NCBI GenBank assembly: GCA_934589705.1
Contig: CAKTOH010000008.1
Span: 16,272 to 80,271, forward strand
Length of the DNA stretch: 64,000 nt
Source: an uncultured Oscillospiraceae bacterium
GTDB lineage: Bacteria > Bacillota > Clostridia > Oscillospirales > Oscillospiraceae
Reading direction: 5' to 3'
Below are positions 25,835 through 33,703 of the stretch, piece after piece. The stretch's first letter is position 1; each line of letters begins with the position of its first letter. The notes under the pieces were generated by a model. That model was not told where the DNA came from. It searched no databases and saw nothing but the letters and a program-made list of their open reading frames with translations. The translations under genes were made by a program, and so were the position numbers.

Positions 25835-26188
25835 TCACACCCCCCGGAAAGAAAAGGCCCCCTTGCAGTAGGGCCGCAGCAGCTGCATGGCCTGCTCCCG
25901 GAGAATTTCCGGCCGCAGCTCCCCGCCGTCAGCGGATTTCAGGGTCAGATCTCCGGCTTTGAATTCCCGCAAAGGCCCCGTCTGCCTGCCCCGCTGCCAC
26001 TGGCTCAAAGCATACAGGCTGGCGGCGGTGACGAAGTCCTCCCGGCAGCTTTCCGGGGTGAAGCCCTCCCGGAGCTGGGCGGTCAGTGTGCTGACCGCCG
26101 CCCGGCACAGAAGATTCAAAAGCTCGCTGTCCTGACTGTCCCCGGCCAGCTGCTGAGCCTGGGCAATCACCTGATCCGTTACCGTCAT
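25835..26188 (-). CDS. Probable head-tail connector (gp6-like)
   Basis: A 117-residue, mostly helical protein (LNLLCRAAVSTLTAQLREG...DFVTAASLYALSQWQRGR) overlapping the capsid stop by four bases (ATGA). Helical proteins of this size directly after the capsid gene are usually head-tail connector subunits that sit under the portal ring. Confidence 0.55.
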   Translation of the reverse strand: MTVTDQVIAQAQQLAGDSQDSELLNLLCRAAVSTLTAQLREGFTPESCREDFVTAASLYALSQWQRGRQTGPLREFKAGDLTLKSADGGELRPEILREQAMQLLRPYCKGAFSFRGV

Positions 26189-27210
26189 ACGTTCAGGACG
26201 CAGCTTGCGCCGTCGCAGATCTTGCCGAAGCCGGAGATGGAGGTGATGGCCGCCCGTTCCAGCTGCCGGTCGATGAGCTTGTCGTACTCCACCAGCACAT
26301 CTCCGGCTCGCACCAGCTCCAGGGCGTACCGGTTATCCAGGCCGATGATCACCCCGTCCGCCACGGCGGAGGTTCGGTGCAGCTGAGCGCCCAGGGGAAA
26401 GGTCAGCTTGCCGGTACCCTGGAAGTTCAAGCCGGTCAGCGGATTCTGAAGCTCAGGCACCTTCAGCAGCTTCATCATGGTGCCAGTGGAGCAGAGAATG
26501 GTGTTCATGGTGTAGGGATCAAACTGACCCCAGAACTCCACCAGCTGGTCATAGGCCAGCTTCCCCTTGGTGCCGGAAAGAGGCGCGGTGCCGATGGTGT
26601 ACTGGACGGCGGCGTTGTTATTGCCGTCGCCGGAGATCAGCACCTCCACCGCGTCCGCCAGCTGCTGCTTCTGGATGTGGGCGCCGATCTGCCGGAGCAT
26701 CACGCTGAACAGATCCAGCTTCTGGAACCGCAGTGCCTCATAGGAGGCCACCAGCATTCTGCCCCGCTTGGTCAGGCTCACCAGATGCTCCTTGGTCTTC
26801 ACCTGGGTCTCAGGAATGGCCGCGCCCTCGGCCACGTCCTTCAGCTCCTTATCCGCGTCGGTGGGGTTGGAGTAGATGGAGCGGTAGTCCATGGCGTCGA
26901 TGACGGTGGTGGTTGCGGTGATGGCAGGCAGGATGTCATTTTCCTCCATACCCTGTCGGACGGTGCGGGCGATGTACTCCGGGAACAGCACCGCCGAATC
27001 CATGGTGGCGAAGAACTTCTCCACGGGAGAGGAGCCCGCCCCCTTTGCCCGGATGCCGAACCGCTTCAGCTGCCGCTGAAAGGCGTCGGTGCCCTCCAGG
27101 GCGGTACCCCGGTAGTTTTCGCTGGGATCCAGAGACTCCAGCACCTGGGTAAAGCTCATCCCCGCCTGCCGATACATACCCTTTTCCAGCTTCAGATTGT
27201 CGTAACCCAT
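26185..27210 (-). CDS. Phage major capsid protein
   Basis: A 341-residue protein following AAGGAGGAAATGAT. It has the layout of HK97-fold capsid proteins: an N-terminal arm, then PEYIARTVRQGMEENDILPAITATTTVIDAMDYRSIYSNP, a central region KEHLVSLTKRGRMLVASYEALRFQKLDLFSVMLRQIGAHIQKQQLADAVEVLISG, and a C-terminal A-domain. It lies after a protease-like gene, separated by a 279-base gap filled with host-type repeats. The reading frame is intact. Confidence 0.75.
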   Translation of the reverse strand: MGYDNLKLEKGMYRQAGMSFTQVLESLDPSENYRGTALEGTDAFQRQLKRFGIRAKGAGSSPVEKFFATMDSAVLFPEYIARTVRQGMEENDILPAITATTTVIDAMDYRSIYSNPTDADKELKDVAEGAAIPETQVKTKEHLVSLTKRGRMLVASYEALRFQKLDLFSVMLRQIGAHIQKQQLADAVEVLISGDGNNNAAVQYTIGTAPLSGTKGKLAYDQLVEFWGQFDPYTMNTILCSTGTMMKLLKVPELQNPLTGLNFQGTGKLTFPLGAQLHRTSAVADGVIIGLDNRYALELVRAGDVLVEYDKLIDRQLERAAITSISGFGKICDGASCVLNV

Positions 27211-27251
27211 ATCATTTCCTCCTTAAAAAATTGATTGATAAATAAAAATTC

Positions 27252-27474
27252 TGTCATTGCGTACTTTCAGAAAACCATGTCACTGGTGTGGCAATCCCCC
27301 TGTCCTTCCGAGCGCCCTCGTACATCGCATGTCATTGCGAACCAGTGCCACAGCACTGGTGTGGCAATCCCCCTGTCCCTCCGAGCGCCCTCGCACACCG
27401 CATGTCATTGCGAACCAGTGCCGCAGCACTGGTGTGGCCCCCTCCGGGGATTCCCTTCGGTCACAATCCGTCTC
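27252..27474. repeat. Three tandem 73-bp repeat units inside the phage operon
   Basis: Units of CATTGCGAACCAGTGCC...GGCACTGGTGTGGCAATCC recur with period 73 (GTGGCAATCC at 27288 and 27361; GCATGTCATTGCG at 27327 and 27400). They belong to the same family as the chromosomal hairpin repeats and fill the protease-capsid gap. Confidence 0.75.
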
Positions 27475-27489
27475 CCTTGCCGAAACCCG

Positions 27490-28383
27490 TCAGATCAAAA
27501 ACCCACTCTCGATCTCCTCCGCTTTTCCCTTCACCCCCAGCAGCTGGCTCACCATGGGAAGGCTCTCATCCAGCCGTCCCTGCAAGGCATCCTTCAGAGC
27601 CAGCAGCTCCTCTGCCCCGGCGGTCTGCGCCAGAGACCGGAGCACCGGCTCAGAAACTCCCAGCTCCAACGCCAGCCCCAGCCGAACCACGCCGTCTTCC
27701 AAATCCTTCCGGTAGCGTCTTCCCAACTCCGCCTCTTTGGTCAACGCCCGATACTCCGCCTGAGCCCCATTTTCCGCCGCCAGTTCCTTCAGGGAAACCG
27801 CCGCGCCCATGCCCTTCATGACCCCGGCCTCCCGCTGGGCGGGCACCGCCACAAAGGAAAACTCGTAGGCATCCACCGGCTCCTTGAGAATCACCGCGCA
27901 GACCTGCCCGTCGTAGCGCTCCCCCTTCACATGACCGCAGGTTCCGTACTCGCTGCCGCAGACGGAGCACACCGCCTGCGCCATGGCGCAGCCCACGGAA
28001 ACCTCCTTCTTGATCCCCGCCTCGATGTCCGCAATCAGCTCATCGTTTTTGCCGCCCCGGCGGATGTAAGCCCAGGCCTGGATATAGCTTGCGTCCTTCT
28101 CCTTCACCACCTGAGTCTCGAAAATCCGGGCTACCTGATTTTCCGTGCTCCACCGGTGATCCAGAATTCCCGTTTTCCCGAGGAACAGCTTGGCAAGCCC
28201 GGGCAGTGCCCCGGTGTCGAACCGCTCCCCGTCCCGGTCGATCCGGTCGTCGCACAGCCGCAGGGAGAAGACATATACCTGCTCCCCGTTCAGCCGGGTC
28301 TTGGCCAGGGCGTTGATCGCCTCCAATTGCGCCGCCGTCGGTGCCCCGGTAGCCACCGCCTGGGCGGCCTTTCTGATTTCCAT
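27490..28383 (-). CDS. Prohead protease/scaffold-like protein
   Basis: A 297-residue protein after AAAGGAGGGATTTT. The N-terminal two thirds resemble prohead serine proteases: DDRIDRDGERFDTGALPGL, a His in GILDHRWSTENQVARI, and a conserved KEVSVGC segment with the likely nucleophile Ser. An unusual Cys/His cluster CSVCGSEYGTCGH suggests a bound metal. The C-terminal part is helical (KELAAENGAQAEYRALTKEAELGRRYRKDLEDG) and could be scaffold. Its position between portal and capsid fits. Confidence 0.6.
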   Translation of the reverse strand: MEIRKAAQAVATGAPTAAQLEAINALAKTRLNGEQVYVFSLRLCDDRIDRDGERFDTGALPGLAKLFLGKTGILDHRWSTENQVARIFETQVVKEKDASYIQAWAYIRRGGKNDELIADIEAGIKKEVSVGCAMAQAVCSVCGSEYGTCGHVKGERYDGQVCAVILKEPVDAYEFSFVAVPAQREAGVMKGMGAAVSLKELAAENGAQAEYRALTKEAELGRRYRKDLEDGVVRLGLALELGVSEPVLRSLAQTAGAEELLALKDALQGRLDESLPMVSQLLGVKGKAEEIESGFLI

Positions 28384-28395
28384 AAAATCCCTCCT

Positions 28396-29526
28396 TTAGT
28401 CCTTTCTGCGATAATGCTCTGCCTGAGCCCGGTACAGGTCGGCCTGAGCTTCCTGGGTAATGTCCTGGAGGCTGATGTCGTCCCATTCGATTTTCACCCG
28501 GTCGTCCAGTCCCTCCAGAGCCAGGAACATCCGGCAAATCCTGCCCATGGCCGGCTCCACCGCCCGGCGCAGGGCCCACAATTCCGAAGTCAGCAGGTCC
28601 GCCTGCTGGGTGCTCATCCGTTCCGTGGTGCTCCAGCTGAGCCCCAGCAGGAAGGGCGGCAGGCCGGTTTTCGCCACCAGCTGCTCCAGAATCTGCCGTA
28701 CCGGCACCTGGGAATCCAGAATCGGAGCTTCCCCGCCGATGACCTTGATCTCCACATCCCCCACTGCCACGAAATCCCGGACGGTACCGTTTTTGTTGTC
28801 CTCCATGGCCTTGGCCCATTCCTCGGCCACAGCCTTGCCCCGCTCCTGAGCCGCCGCCCCGTCCAGCTCCTCGCCGCCCTTGCAGATAACGCTGTAGCGC
28901 ACATTTCCCGCCCGCTCCCAGTTGACGCCGATGGTGTTGTAGATTTTCAGCAGAATATCCGCCAGGAAGGGCATTCCCCGGAACATACTCACCCCGTAAG
29001 GATGGGCAGGCTCCGGGTGCCAGGTGGTGAACAGCAGCAAATGCTGATAAGGCAGCGGCCGCATGAGCCCGTTTTTGTCCATGCCCCACAGCACCGTTTC
29101 CAGGGGATTGTCCCCTTCCTGCACTTCCAGCTTCGTCACGTCTCCCCAGCATACCGCCCGGAGCCGTCCTCCCGCCACGATCAGCTCCCCAACAGCCCGA
29201 CCGTAGGTCAGCAGACTGTCCAGGTATCCGGACAGAAAGCTTTCGATGCCCATCTGCCCCCGGCCGCAGGGCATGTTCGCCAGGAAATCGTTGAGCCTTT
29301 CCTGGGCCTCAGGGCTTTTGCACTTCACCTCAAAGCCGCCGCACAGCCGCACCATTTTCCCCACGGCGGCATCCAGCACAGGGATAGCCTCCCGCATTTC
29401 CCGGTAGACCCGCTCCTCCCCGCCGCCCAGGGGCACAAACCCTCGCATAGCGCCGAAGGGGTGGGTGTCCCCGCAGCGCAGCTGGCTGGTCACCGCGCCG
29501 CCTCCGGCCTTCTTTTTCCGTTTCAA
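28396..29526 (-). CDS. Phage portal protein
   Basis: A 376-residue portal-type protein. It starts with TTG at 29526, one base after the terminase stop, behind AAAGGAGA. Family-like segments are SFLSGYLDSLLTYGRAVGELI, LPYQHLLLFTTWHPEPAHPYGVSMFRGM and VAKTGLPPFLLGLSWSTTERMSTQQADLLTSELWALRR near the end. The portal ring forms the DNA entry vertex and docks the terminase. It is somewhat short for the family but complete-looking. Confidence 0.75.
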   Translation of the reverse strand: MKRKKKAGGGAVTSQLRCGDTHPFGAMRGFVPLGGGEERVYREMREAIPVLDAAVGKMVRLCGGFEVKCKSPEAQERLNDFLANMPCGRGQMGIESFLSGYLDSLLTYGRAVGELIVAGGRLRAVCWGDVTKLEVQEGDNPLETVLWGMDKNGLMRPLPYQHLLLFTTWHPEPAHPYGVSMFRGMPFLADILLKIYNTIGVNWERAGNVRYSVICKGGEELDGAAAQERGKAVAEEWAKAMEDNKNGTVRDFVAVGDVEIKVIGGEAPILDSQVPVRQILEQLVAKTGLPPFLLGLSWSTTERMSTQQADLLTSELWALRRAVEPAMGRICRMFLALEGLDDRVKIEWDDISLQDITQEAQADLYRAQAEHYRRKD

Positions 29527-29527
29527 T

Positions 29528-30769
29528 TCATCGTCTCCTTTCCACGCTCCGCGCCGCGAAGACCGGGGCGGGTGTCCCCAGCACCGTCGCGGCGAAGTAG
29601 CGCATGTCGTCCATGGCGTGATCGTGCTCCTTGCGCACCCTGTCCTTCCCGCCGCCGGGTTCCCAGAGGTATTCCCCCAATTCCCGGATGCAGTCCGGGC
29701 AGGTGTCGCAGATAACCAGTTTCCCGGATTTCAGGCAGTCCGAGGTCAGCCGGATGCCGCTGAGCACATCGTTTTTCGCCTTGCGCACCGGAATCCCCCG
29801 GCGGCGAAGCACCTCAAGGAAGCTGGCGGCACTGGGGTCAACGATCACGCCCCGAAGTCTCCGGCCTCCCGCCAAGGCCTCCAGCGCGTCGGCATATTCC
29901 CCGTCGGTCATCTGCCGCTTTTCCCGGCGGGAGTCGAAGTAGAATTCCGCCACCCGATACCAGCTGCCTCCCTTCTTCCCCCACAGTCCCATGGAAGTGG
30001 GATTCACCGTGCCGTAGTCGCAGGAGATGTACCAATCCTGGCAGCCCTCCGGAGCCGACCGCAGCATATCCGGGGTGAAGAAGTCGTAGACCCGCCCCTC
30101 TGCCTGAACCCACTGCCCCAGAATATACCTCTGGTAGAACACCCCGGTGTACAGCCGCCGGTACCGCTCCCGGATGCCTTCCGTCAAAGAGGGGTTATCC
30201 TCCATGGTAAATTGGAGCCGCAGGCAATTCCGCTTTTCCGCCTCCAGAATCCAGGTTTTGTAGAACCAGTGCTCCGGCCCTTCCGGGTTGCAGTTGAACC
30301 AGAGCCGGCTCCCCGGCACGGAGCACCGGGCGCAGGCCTGCTCCACGAAGGAGCGGGGCATCAGGGCGGTTTCATCCAGAAGGATTCCGGCGAAGGTAAT
30401 GCCCTGGATCAGAGAAGCGGAGCTTTCGTCCCGACCGCCGAAGGTATAAAACCGGTTTTCCCGACCCCACAGCTTCAGAATGACCAGATTTTCCGTCCGT
30501 TTTTCCTGGCAGGTCGCCCCCAAGGCCTCCAGCTTCGGCAGAATTTCCGACAGAACGTTTCGCCGGAGGGAGCCGATGGTCTTCCCGCAGACTCCGAACT
30601 TCTGGCTTCGGAAGCAGCTCATGGCCCACAGGAAGAATCCCAGCCCCATGGCCAGGGTTTTCCCGGAGCGCACTGCCCCATCGCAGACGATGGCCTCCTT
30701 GCGGCAATCCGGGGAGCCTGGCATCCACCAGGTGAGCACCCTGCGCTGCTTGGGAGAAAATTCCGTCAT
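29528..30769 (-). CDS. Phage terminase large subunit
   Basis: A 413-residue DNA-packaging motor. Walker A GAVRSGKT (31-38) and Walker B GILLDETA (128-135) mark the ATPase. The RNase H-like nuclease carries Asp in SCDYGTVNPTS (251), GVIVDPSAAS (311) and DHAMDDMRYF (387/388). All catalytic positions look intact, which argues against simple decay. It overlaps the small subunit gene by four bases. Confidence 0.88.
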   Translation of the reverse strand: MTEFSPKQRRVLTWWMPGSPDCRKEAIVCDGAVRSGKTLAMGLGFFLWAMSCFRSQKFGVCGKTIGSLRRNVLSEILPKLEALGATCQEKRTENLVILKLWGRENRFYTFGGRDESSASLIQGITFAGILLDETALMPRSFVEQACARCSVPGSRLWFNCNPEGPEHWFYKTWILEAEKRNCLRLQFTMEDNPSLTEGIRERYRRLYTGVFYQRYILGQWVQAEGRVYDFFTPDMLRSAPEGCQDWYISCDYGTVNPTSMGLWGKKGGSWYRVAEFYFDSRREKRQMTDGEYADALEALAGGRRLRGVIVDPSAASFLEVLRRRGIPVRKAKNDVLSGIRLTSDCLKSGKLVICDTCPDCIRELGEYLWEPGGGKDRVRKEHDHAMDDMRYFAATVLGTPAPVFAARSVERRR

Positions 30770-31086
30770 GGTTCCCCACCGCCCCCCAGAGCCTTCAGGA
30801 ACTCCGCCGCTTCCCCATCGTCCGCGCCGATGGCGGCGGACAGGGCCTCTACCGCCTTCAGCCGGTCGATGAGCTTCACCTCCACCCCGCCCTTGTCGCT
30901 TCGGCGCACCTCGCTGAGCAGACTCAGCTCCAGTGCGTCCAGGTCAGGGCAATCCTCCAGCACCAGTCGGACGCAGTCGTTGGCGCTACCAAAGGCCAGC
31001 TCTCCCAACCGCCGGACGATATCCCTTCGGCTGAGCTTTCCGGAGCGGATTCGCCCTTCCAACCGTGAAGATCTTTCCTTGTTCAT
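30766..31086 (-). CDS. Probable phage terminase small subunit
   Basis: A 106-residue helical protein, start after AAAGGAGGCTGCA. Basic N-terminus (NKERSSRLEGRIRSGKLSRRDIVRRL) and a helix-rich body (LVLEDCPDLDALELSLLSEVRR) fit DNA-recognising small terminase subunits. Called mainly from its overlap with the large subunit gene and its size. It is the first gene of the leftward module; no strong promoter is visible in front of it. Confidence 0.6.
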   Translation of the reverse strand: MNKERSSRLEGRIRSGKLSRRDIVRRLGELAFGSANDCVRLVLEDCPDLDALELSLLSEVRRSDKGGVEVKLIDRLKAVEALSAAIGADDGEAAEFLKALGGGGEP

Positions 31087-31171
31087 TGCAGCCTCCTTTC
31101 ACCCCTGTCTCCAAATCCCCTTCTTTTTGCACGGCTGACGGCAAATTTTCCCGGCGGATATAGGAAAGTAG

Positions 31172-31199
31172 TTGCATTCTTCCGCAAAAGAGGTAGAAT
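31172..31199 (+). promoter_or_regulatory. Promoter of the HPt gene
   Basis: TTGCAT (31172-31177), 16-base spacer and TAGAAT (31194-31199), about 58 bases upstream of the HPt start. Confidence 0.55.
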
Positions 31200-31256
31200 A
31201 GACCTATACAGAAATCCACGCGGCCTCCGGGCGGCGAGAATCAGGAGAGATTGCCC

Positions 31257-31610
31257 ATGACCATTGAACAGTGCTATACCCGGATAGGCGGCAGCTTCGC
31301 CGAAGTCAGTGCCCGGCTCCCCGACACCTGCCTGGTTGAAAAATTCGTCCGAAAGTTTCCGGAAGATCCCAGCTATGCCCAGCTGAGGCAAGCCCTGGCA
31401 GATGACTGCCTGACCGATGCCTTCCGAGCCGTCCATACGCTCAAGGGCGTAGCCGCGAACCTGAGCTTCGAACCTCTGCGTCAATCCGCCAGCGCGCTTA
31501 CAGAGCTTCTGCGCCATGAGGAGTCCATCCCGGCCGAGGCCCAGGCTCTCTTTGCCCAGGTCACCCGGGACTATGAGGCCACCCTCGCCGCCATCGCTCA
31601 GCTGGACTGA
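31257..31610 (+). CDS. Orphan histidine phosphotransfer (HPt) protein
   Basis: A 117-residue four-helix HPt domain with phospho-acceptor His60 in AVHTLKGVAANLSF. Such proteins relay phosphate between hybrid kinases and response regulators. The ATG at 31257 follows AGGAGA; a TTG six bases earlier is less likely. No kinase or response regulator is near. It diverges from the phage module and precedes the ilvA T-box region. Confidence 0.85.
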   Translation: MTIEQCYTRIGGSFAEVSARLPDTCLVEKFVRKFPEDPSYAQLRQALADDCLTDAFRAVHTLKGVAANLSFEPLRQSASALTELLRHEESIPAEAQALFAQVTRDYEATLAAIAQLD

Positions 31611-31634
31611 CACCCCCAAGCCTTCCCCTGAGAG

Positions 31635-31829
31635 GGTGGTGCTCCGCGCAGCGAATTAAAATCTAACAATTGCCAGTGGCAATTGCACAATAATATATAG
31701 GTGCCCGCCGCGGCGGGCGGATGAGGTCGCTTTTGCATTCCCTTCCGCACTTTCCTATAGCGCATGTCATTGCGCACCAGTGACCGATGTCACTGGTGCA
31801 CAATGACTGCTAAGGAAACTCTGAATAGA
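31635..31829. repeat. Repeat mosaic upstream of the ilvA promoter
   Basis: GGTGCTCCGCGCAGCGAAT module, a CAATTGCCAGTGGCAATTG stem, a TGTCATTGCGCACCAGTGACC hairpin unit (31766-31805), then a solo MITE end TAAGGAAACTCTGAAT (31811-31826). From 31830 to 31967 nothing else is supported. Confidence 0.6.
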
Positions 31830-31967
31830 ACCCCCAAGGGCAGCCAATCATGGCTGCCCTTATTTCGTTCCCCGCTAACCCGCACAAACCGCCCCGTCCC
31901 ATCTTCCCGCTTTTTGTCACTTTTAGAAAAAAGTGTGTTTCAAAGGCGGACTTTTGCATTTCCCTGC

Positions 31968-31996
31968 TTGACACTGGCGGCGACTCGTGCTATAAT
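31968..31996 (+). promoter_or_regulatory. Consensus promoter of the ilvA T-box leader
   Basis: TTGACA (31968-31973), 17-base spacer and TATAAT (31991-31996): a perfect sigma-A match. Confidence 0.9.
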
Positions 31997-32002
31997 CCGG
32001 CA

Positions 32003-32290
32003 CACATAGAGATAACGCTTTGAAGAGAATAAAGCAATTTCCCTTCCCCCTCCAGAGAGCTGCCGGTCGGTGCGAGGCAGCGGCGGACGAAATTGTATAC
32101 TGGTCTCTGAGCGGTCTGCCTGAAAGGAATTCCGAGTAAGCAGAACGGAGCCCGACCGATACAGCGGGAGACGGTTGTTGGATCGTCGTGAGGTGGCTGC
32201 GTCACGCGGCAAAAAGAGTGGTACCGCAAGGTTTTTATGTCAGTAAAGGCCCTGTCTCTTTCGATTTGGAGAGACAGGGTATTTTTATAA
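32003..32290 (+). promoter_or_regulatory. T-box riboswitch leader of ilvA
   Basis: Stem I bases CAGAGAG (about 32053) pair with TCTCTG (about 32104); the apical hairpin GCTGCC...GGCAGC carries GGTCGGTGCGA. The T-box sequence AAGAGTGGTACCGC is at 32214-32227, and its UGGU bulge fits a tRNA with discriminator A, as in tRNA-Ile. The terminator stem CCCTGTCTCT/AGAGACAGGG (32250-32279) with TATTTTTAT follows. Uncharged tRNA would stabilise the antiterminator and turn on ilvA. The specifier codon cannot be fixed safely by eye; an Ile codon (ATT after GAA at about 32092) is possible. Confidence 0.9.
32250..32288 (+). terminator. T-box regulated terminator
   Basis: 10-bp stem CCCTGTCTCT/AGAGACAGGG with a 10-base loop, followed by TATTTTTAT, 60 bases before ilvA. 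Confidence 0.9.
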
Positions 32291-32350
32291 CCATTCTCCC
32301 AGGAATTTCCCTATTTTTCTCCGAATCACCCAGGAAAGGAACAAACTGCC

Positions 32351-33544
32351 ATGGTCACAATTGATAAGATCTTCCACGCCTCCGTCGTCCTGAAGGACAT
32401 CATCCGTCCCACCCCCTTAGCCAAGGCCTACGGCATTGCCGAGGACTGCGCCCTCTACCTGAAGCCCGAGTGCCTGCAAAAGACCGGCTCTTTCAAGCTT
32501 CGGGGCTCCGGCTATAAAATCGCTATGCTTTCCGACGAGGAGAAGGCCAAGGGCGTCATCGCCTGCTCCGCCGGCAACCACGCCCAGGGCGTGGCGCTGG
32601 CCGCCAGCAAGTGCGGCATCTCTTCCCTCATCTGCCTGCCCGATACCGCCCCCATCTCCAAGGTGGAGGCCACCAAGGGCTACGGCGCTCAGGTCTGCCT
32701 GGTGCCCGGTGTCTACGACGACGCCTATAACAAGGCTCTGGAGCTGAAGGAGGAGCACGGCTACACCTTCGTCCACCCCTTCGATGATGAGTACGTCATC
32801 GCCGGTCAGGGCACCATCGGTCTGGAGATCATGAACGAAATGAGCGACGTGGACGCGGTTCTGGTGCCCATCGGCGGCGGCGGACTGATCTCCGGCGTAG
32901 CCTGCGCCATCAAGTCTATCTCCCCCCATGTGAAGGTCTACGGCGTTCAGGCCGCCGGTGCTCCCAGCATGTACAACGCCATCCACCACGGCAAAATGGA
33001 GGCTCTGACTTCCGTTTCCACCATTGCCGACGGCATCGCCGTGAAAAAGCCCGGTGAGCTGACCTATGAAATGGTCAAAAACTATGTGGACGACATCGCC
33101 CTTGTCACCGAGGACGAAATCGCCGCCGCCATTCTGGCTCTCATCGAGAAGCAGAAGATGATCGCCGAGGGTGCCGGTGCGGTTTCCGTGGCCGCCGCCA
33201 TGTTCCACAAGTTCCCTCTGGAGGGCAAGAAGGTGGTCAGCCTGATCTCCGGCGGCAACATCGACGTGACCAGTCTGTCCCGGGTCATTGACCGGGGTCT
33301 GATGAAGTCCGGCCGCACCACCAGCCTCTTAATCGAGCTGGCGGATAAGCCCGGCCAGCTGATGGAGGTCTCCCGGATCATCGCCCAGTGCGGCGGCAAT
33401 GTGATTTCCGTCCACCACGAGCGCAACGGTGCCACCGAGTCCATCAACGGCTGCTATCTGCGGCTGTCTCTGGAAACCCGGAATTACGACCATGTCCAGC
33501 AGATCACCCAGGCACTGAGGGATGCCGGCTTTAAGATAGTATAA
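32351..33544 (+). CDS. ilvA: Threonine dehydratase
   Basis: A 397-residue fold-type II PLP enzyme converting threonine to 2-oxobutyrate, the entry to isoleucine. QKTGSFKLRGSGYK carries the PLP Lys, SAGNHAQGVALAA and IGGGGLISG bind the cofactor, and a single C-terminal ACT domain (about 325-397, TTSLLIELADKPGQLMEVSRIIAQCGGNVISV) is present. This is the short catabolic-type architecture, but the T-box leader and ilv/leu neighbours indicate a biosynthetic role. Confidence 0.93.
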   Translation: MVTIDKIFHASVVLKDIIRPTPLAKAYGIAEDCALYLKPECLQKTGSFKLRGSGYKIAMLSDEEKAKGVIACSAGNHAQGVALAASKCGISSLICLPDTAPISKVEATKGYGAQVCLVPGVYDDAYNKALELKEEHGYTFVHPFDDEYVIAGQGTIGLEIMNEMSDVDAVLVPIGGGGLISGVACAIKSISPHVKVYGVQAAGAPSMYNAIHHGKMEALTSVSTIADGIAVKKPGELTYEMVKNYVDDIALVTEDEIAAAILALIEKQKMIAEGAGAVSVAAAMFHKFPLEGKKVVSLISGGNIDVTSLSRVIDRGLMKSGRTTSLLIELADKPGQLMEVSRIIAQCGGNVISVHHERNGATESINGCYLRLSLETRNYDHVQQITQALRDAGFKIV

Positions 33545-33567
33545 AATTTGGGCATTTTGAAAAAAGA

Positions 33568-33614
33568 TGTCATTGCGAACCAGTGACCGATGTCACTGGT
33601 GTGGCAATCCCCCG
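33568..33614. repeat. Single dispersed hairpin repeat unit
   Basis: TGTCATTGCGAACCAGTGACC followed by the complementary arm GTCACTGGTGTGGCAATCC, between ilvA and leuA. No leuA promoter is obvious, so readthrough from ilvA is likely. Confidence 0.7.
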
Positions 33615-33703
33615 GATCGGCGTGAGCGGGCAGCTTTCCCGTCAATTCCGGTGGATGCGGCCGCCGTCTTTTTCCGCCCGGAAATAAAAGGAGAAAAACG
33701 CAT

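Noticed and set aside
27252-27474. CRISPR-like array
   Set aside because: Only three units, no distinct spacers of uniform length, each unit is itself a hairpin of the dispersed family, and no cas genes are present.
27235-29715. An 826-codon plus-strand open frame over the phage genes
   Set aside because: Antisense to the protease and portal genes, begins inside repeat DNA and has low-complexity Pro/Arg composition.
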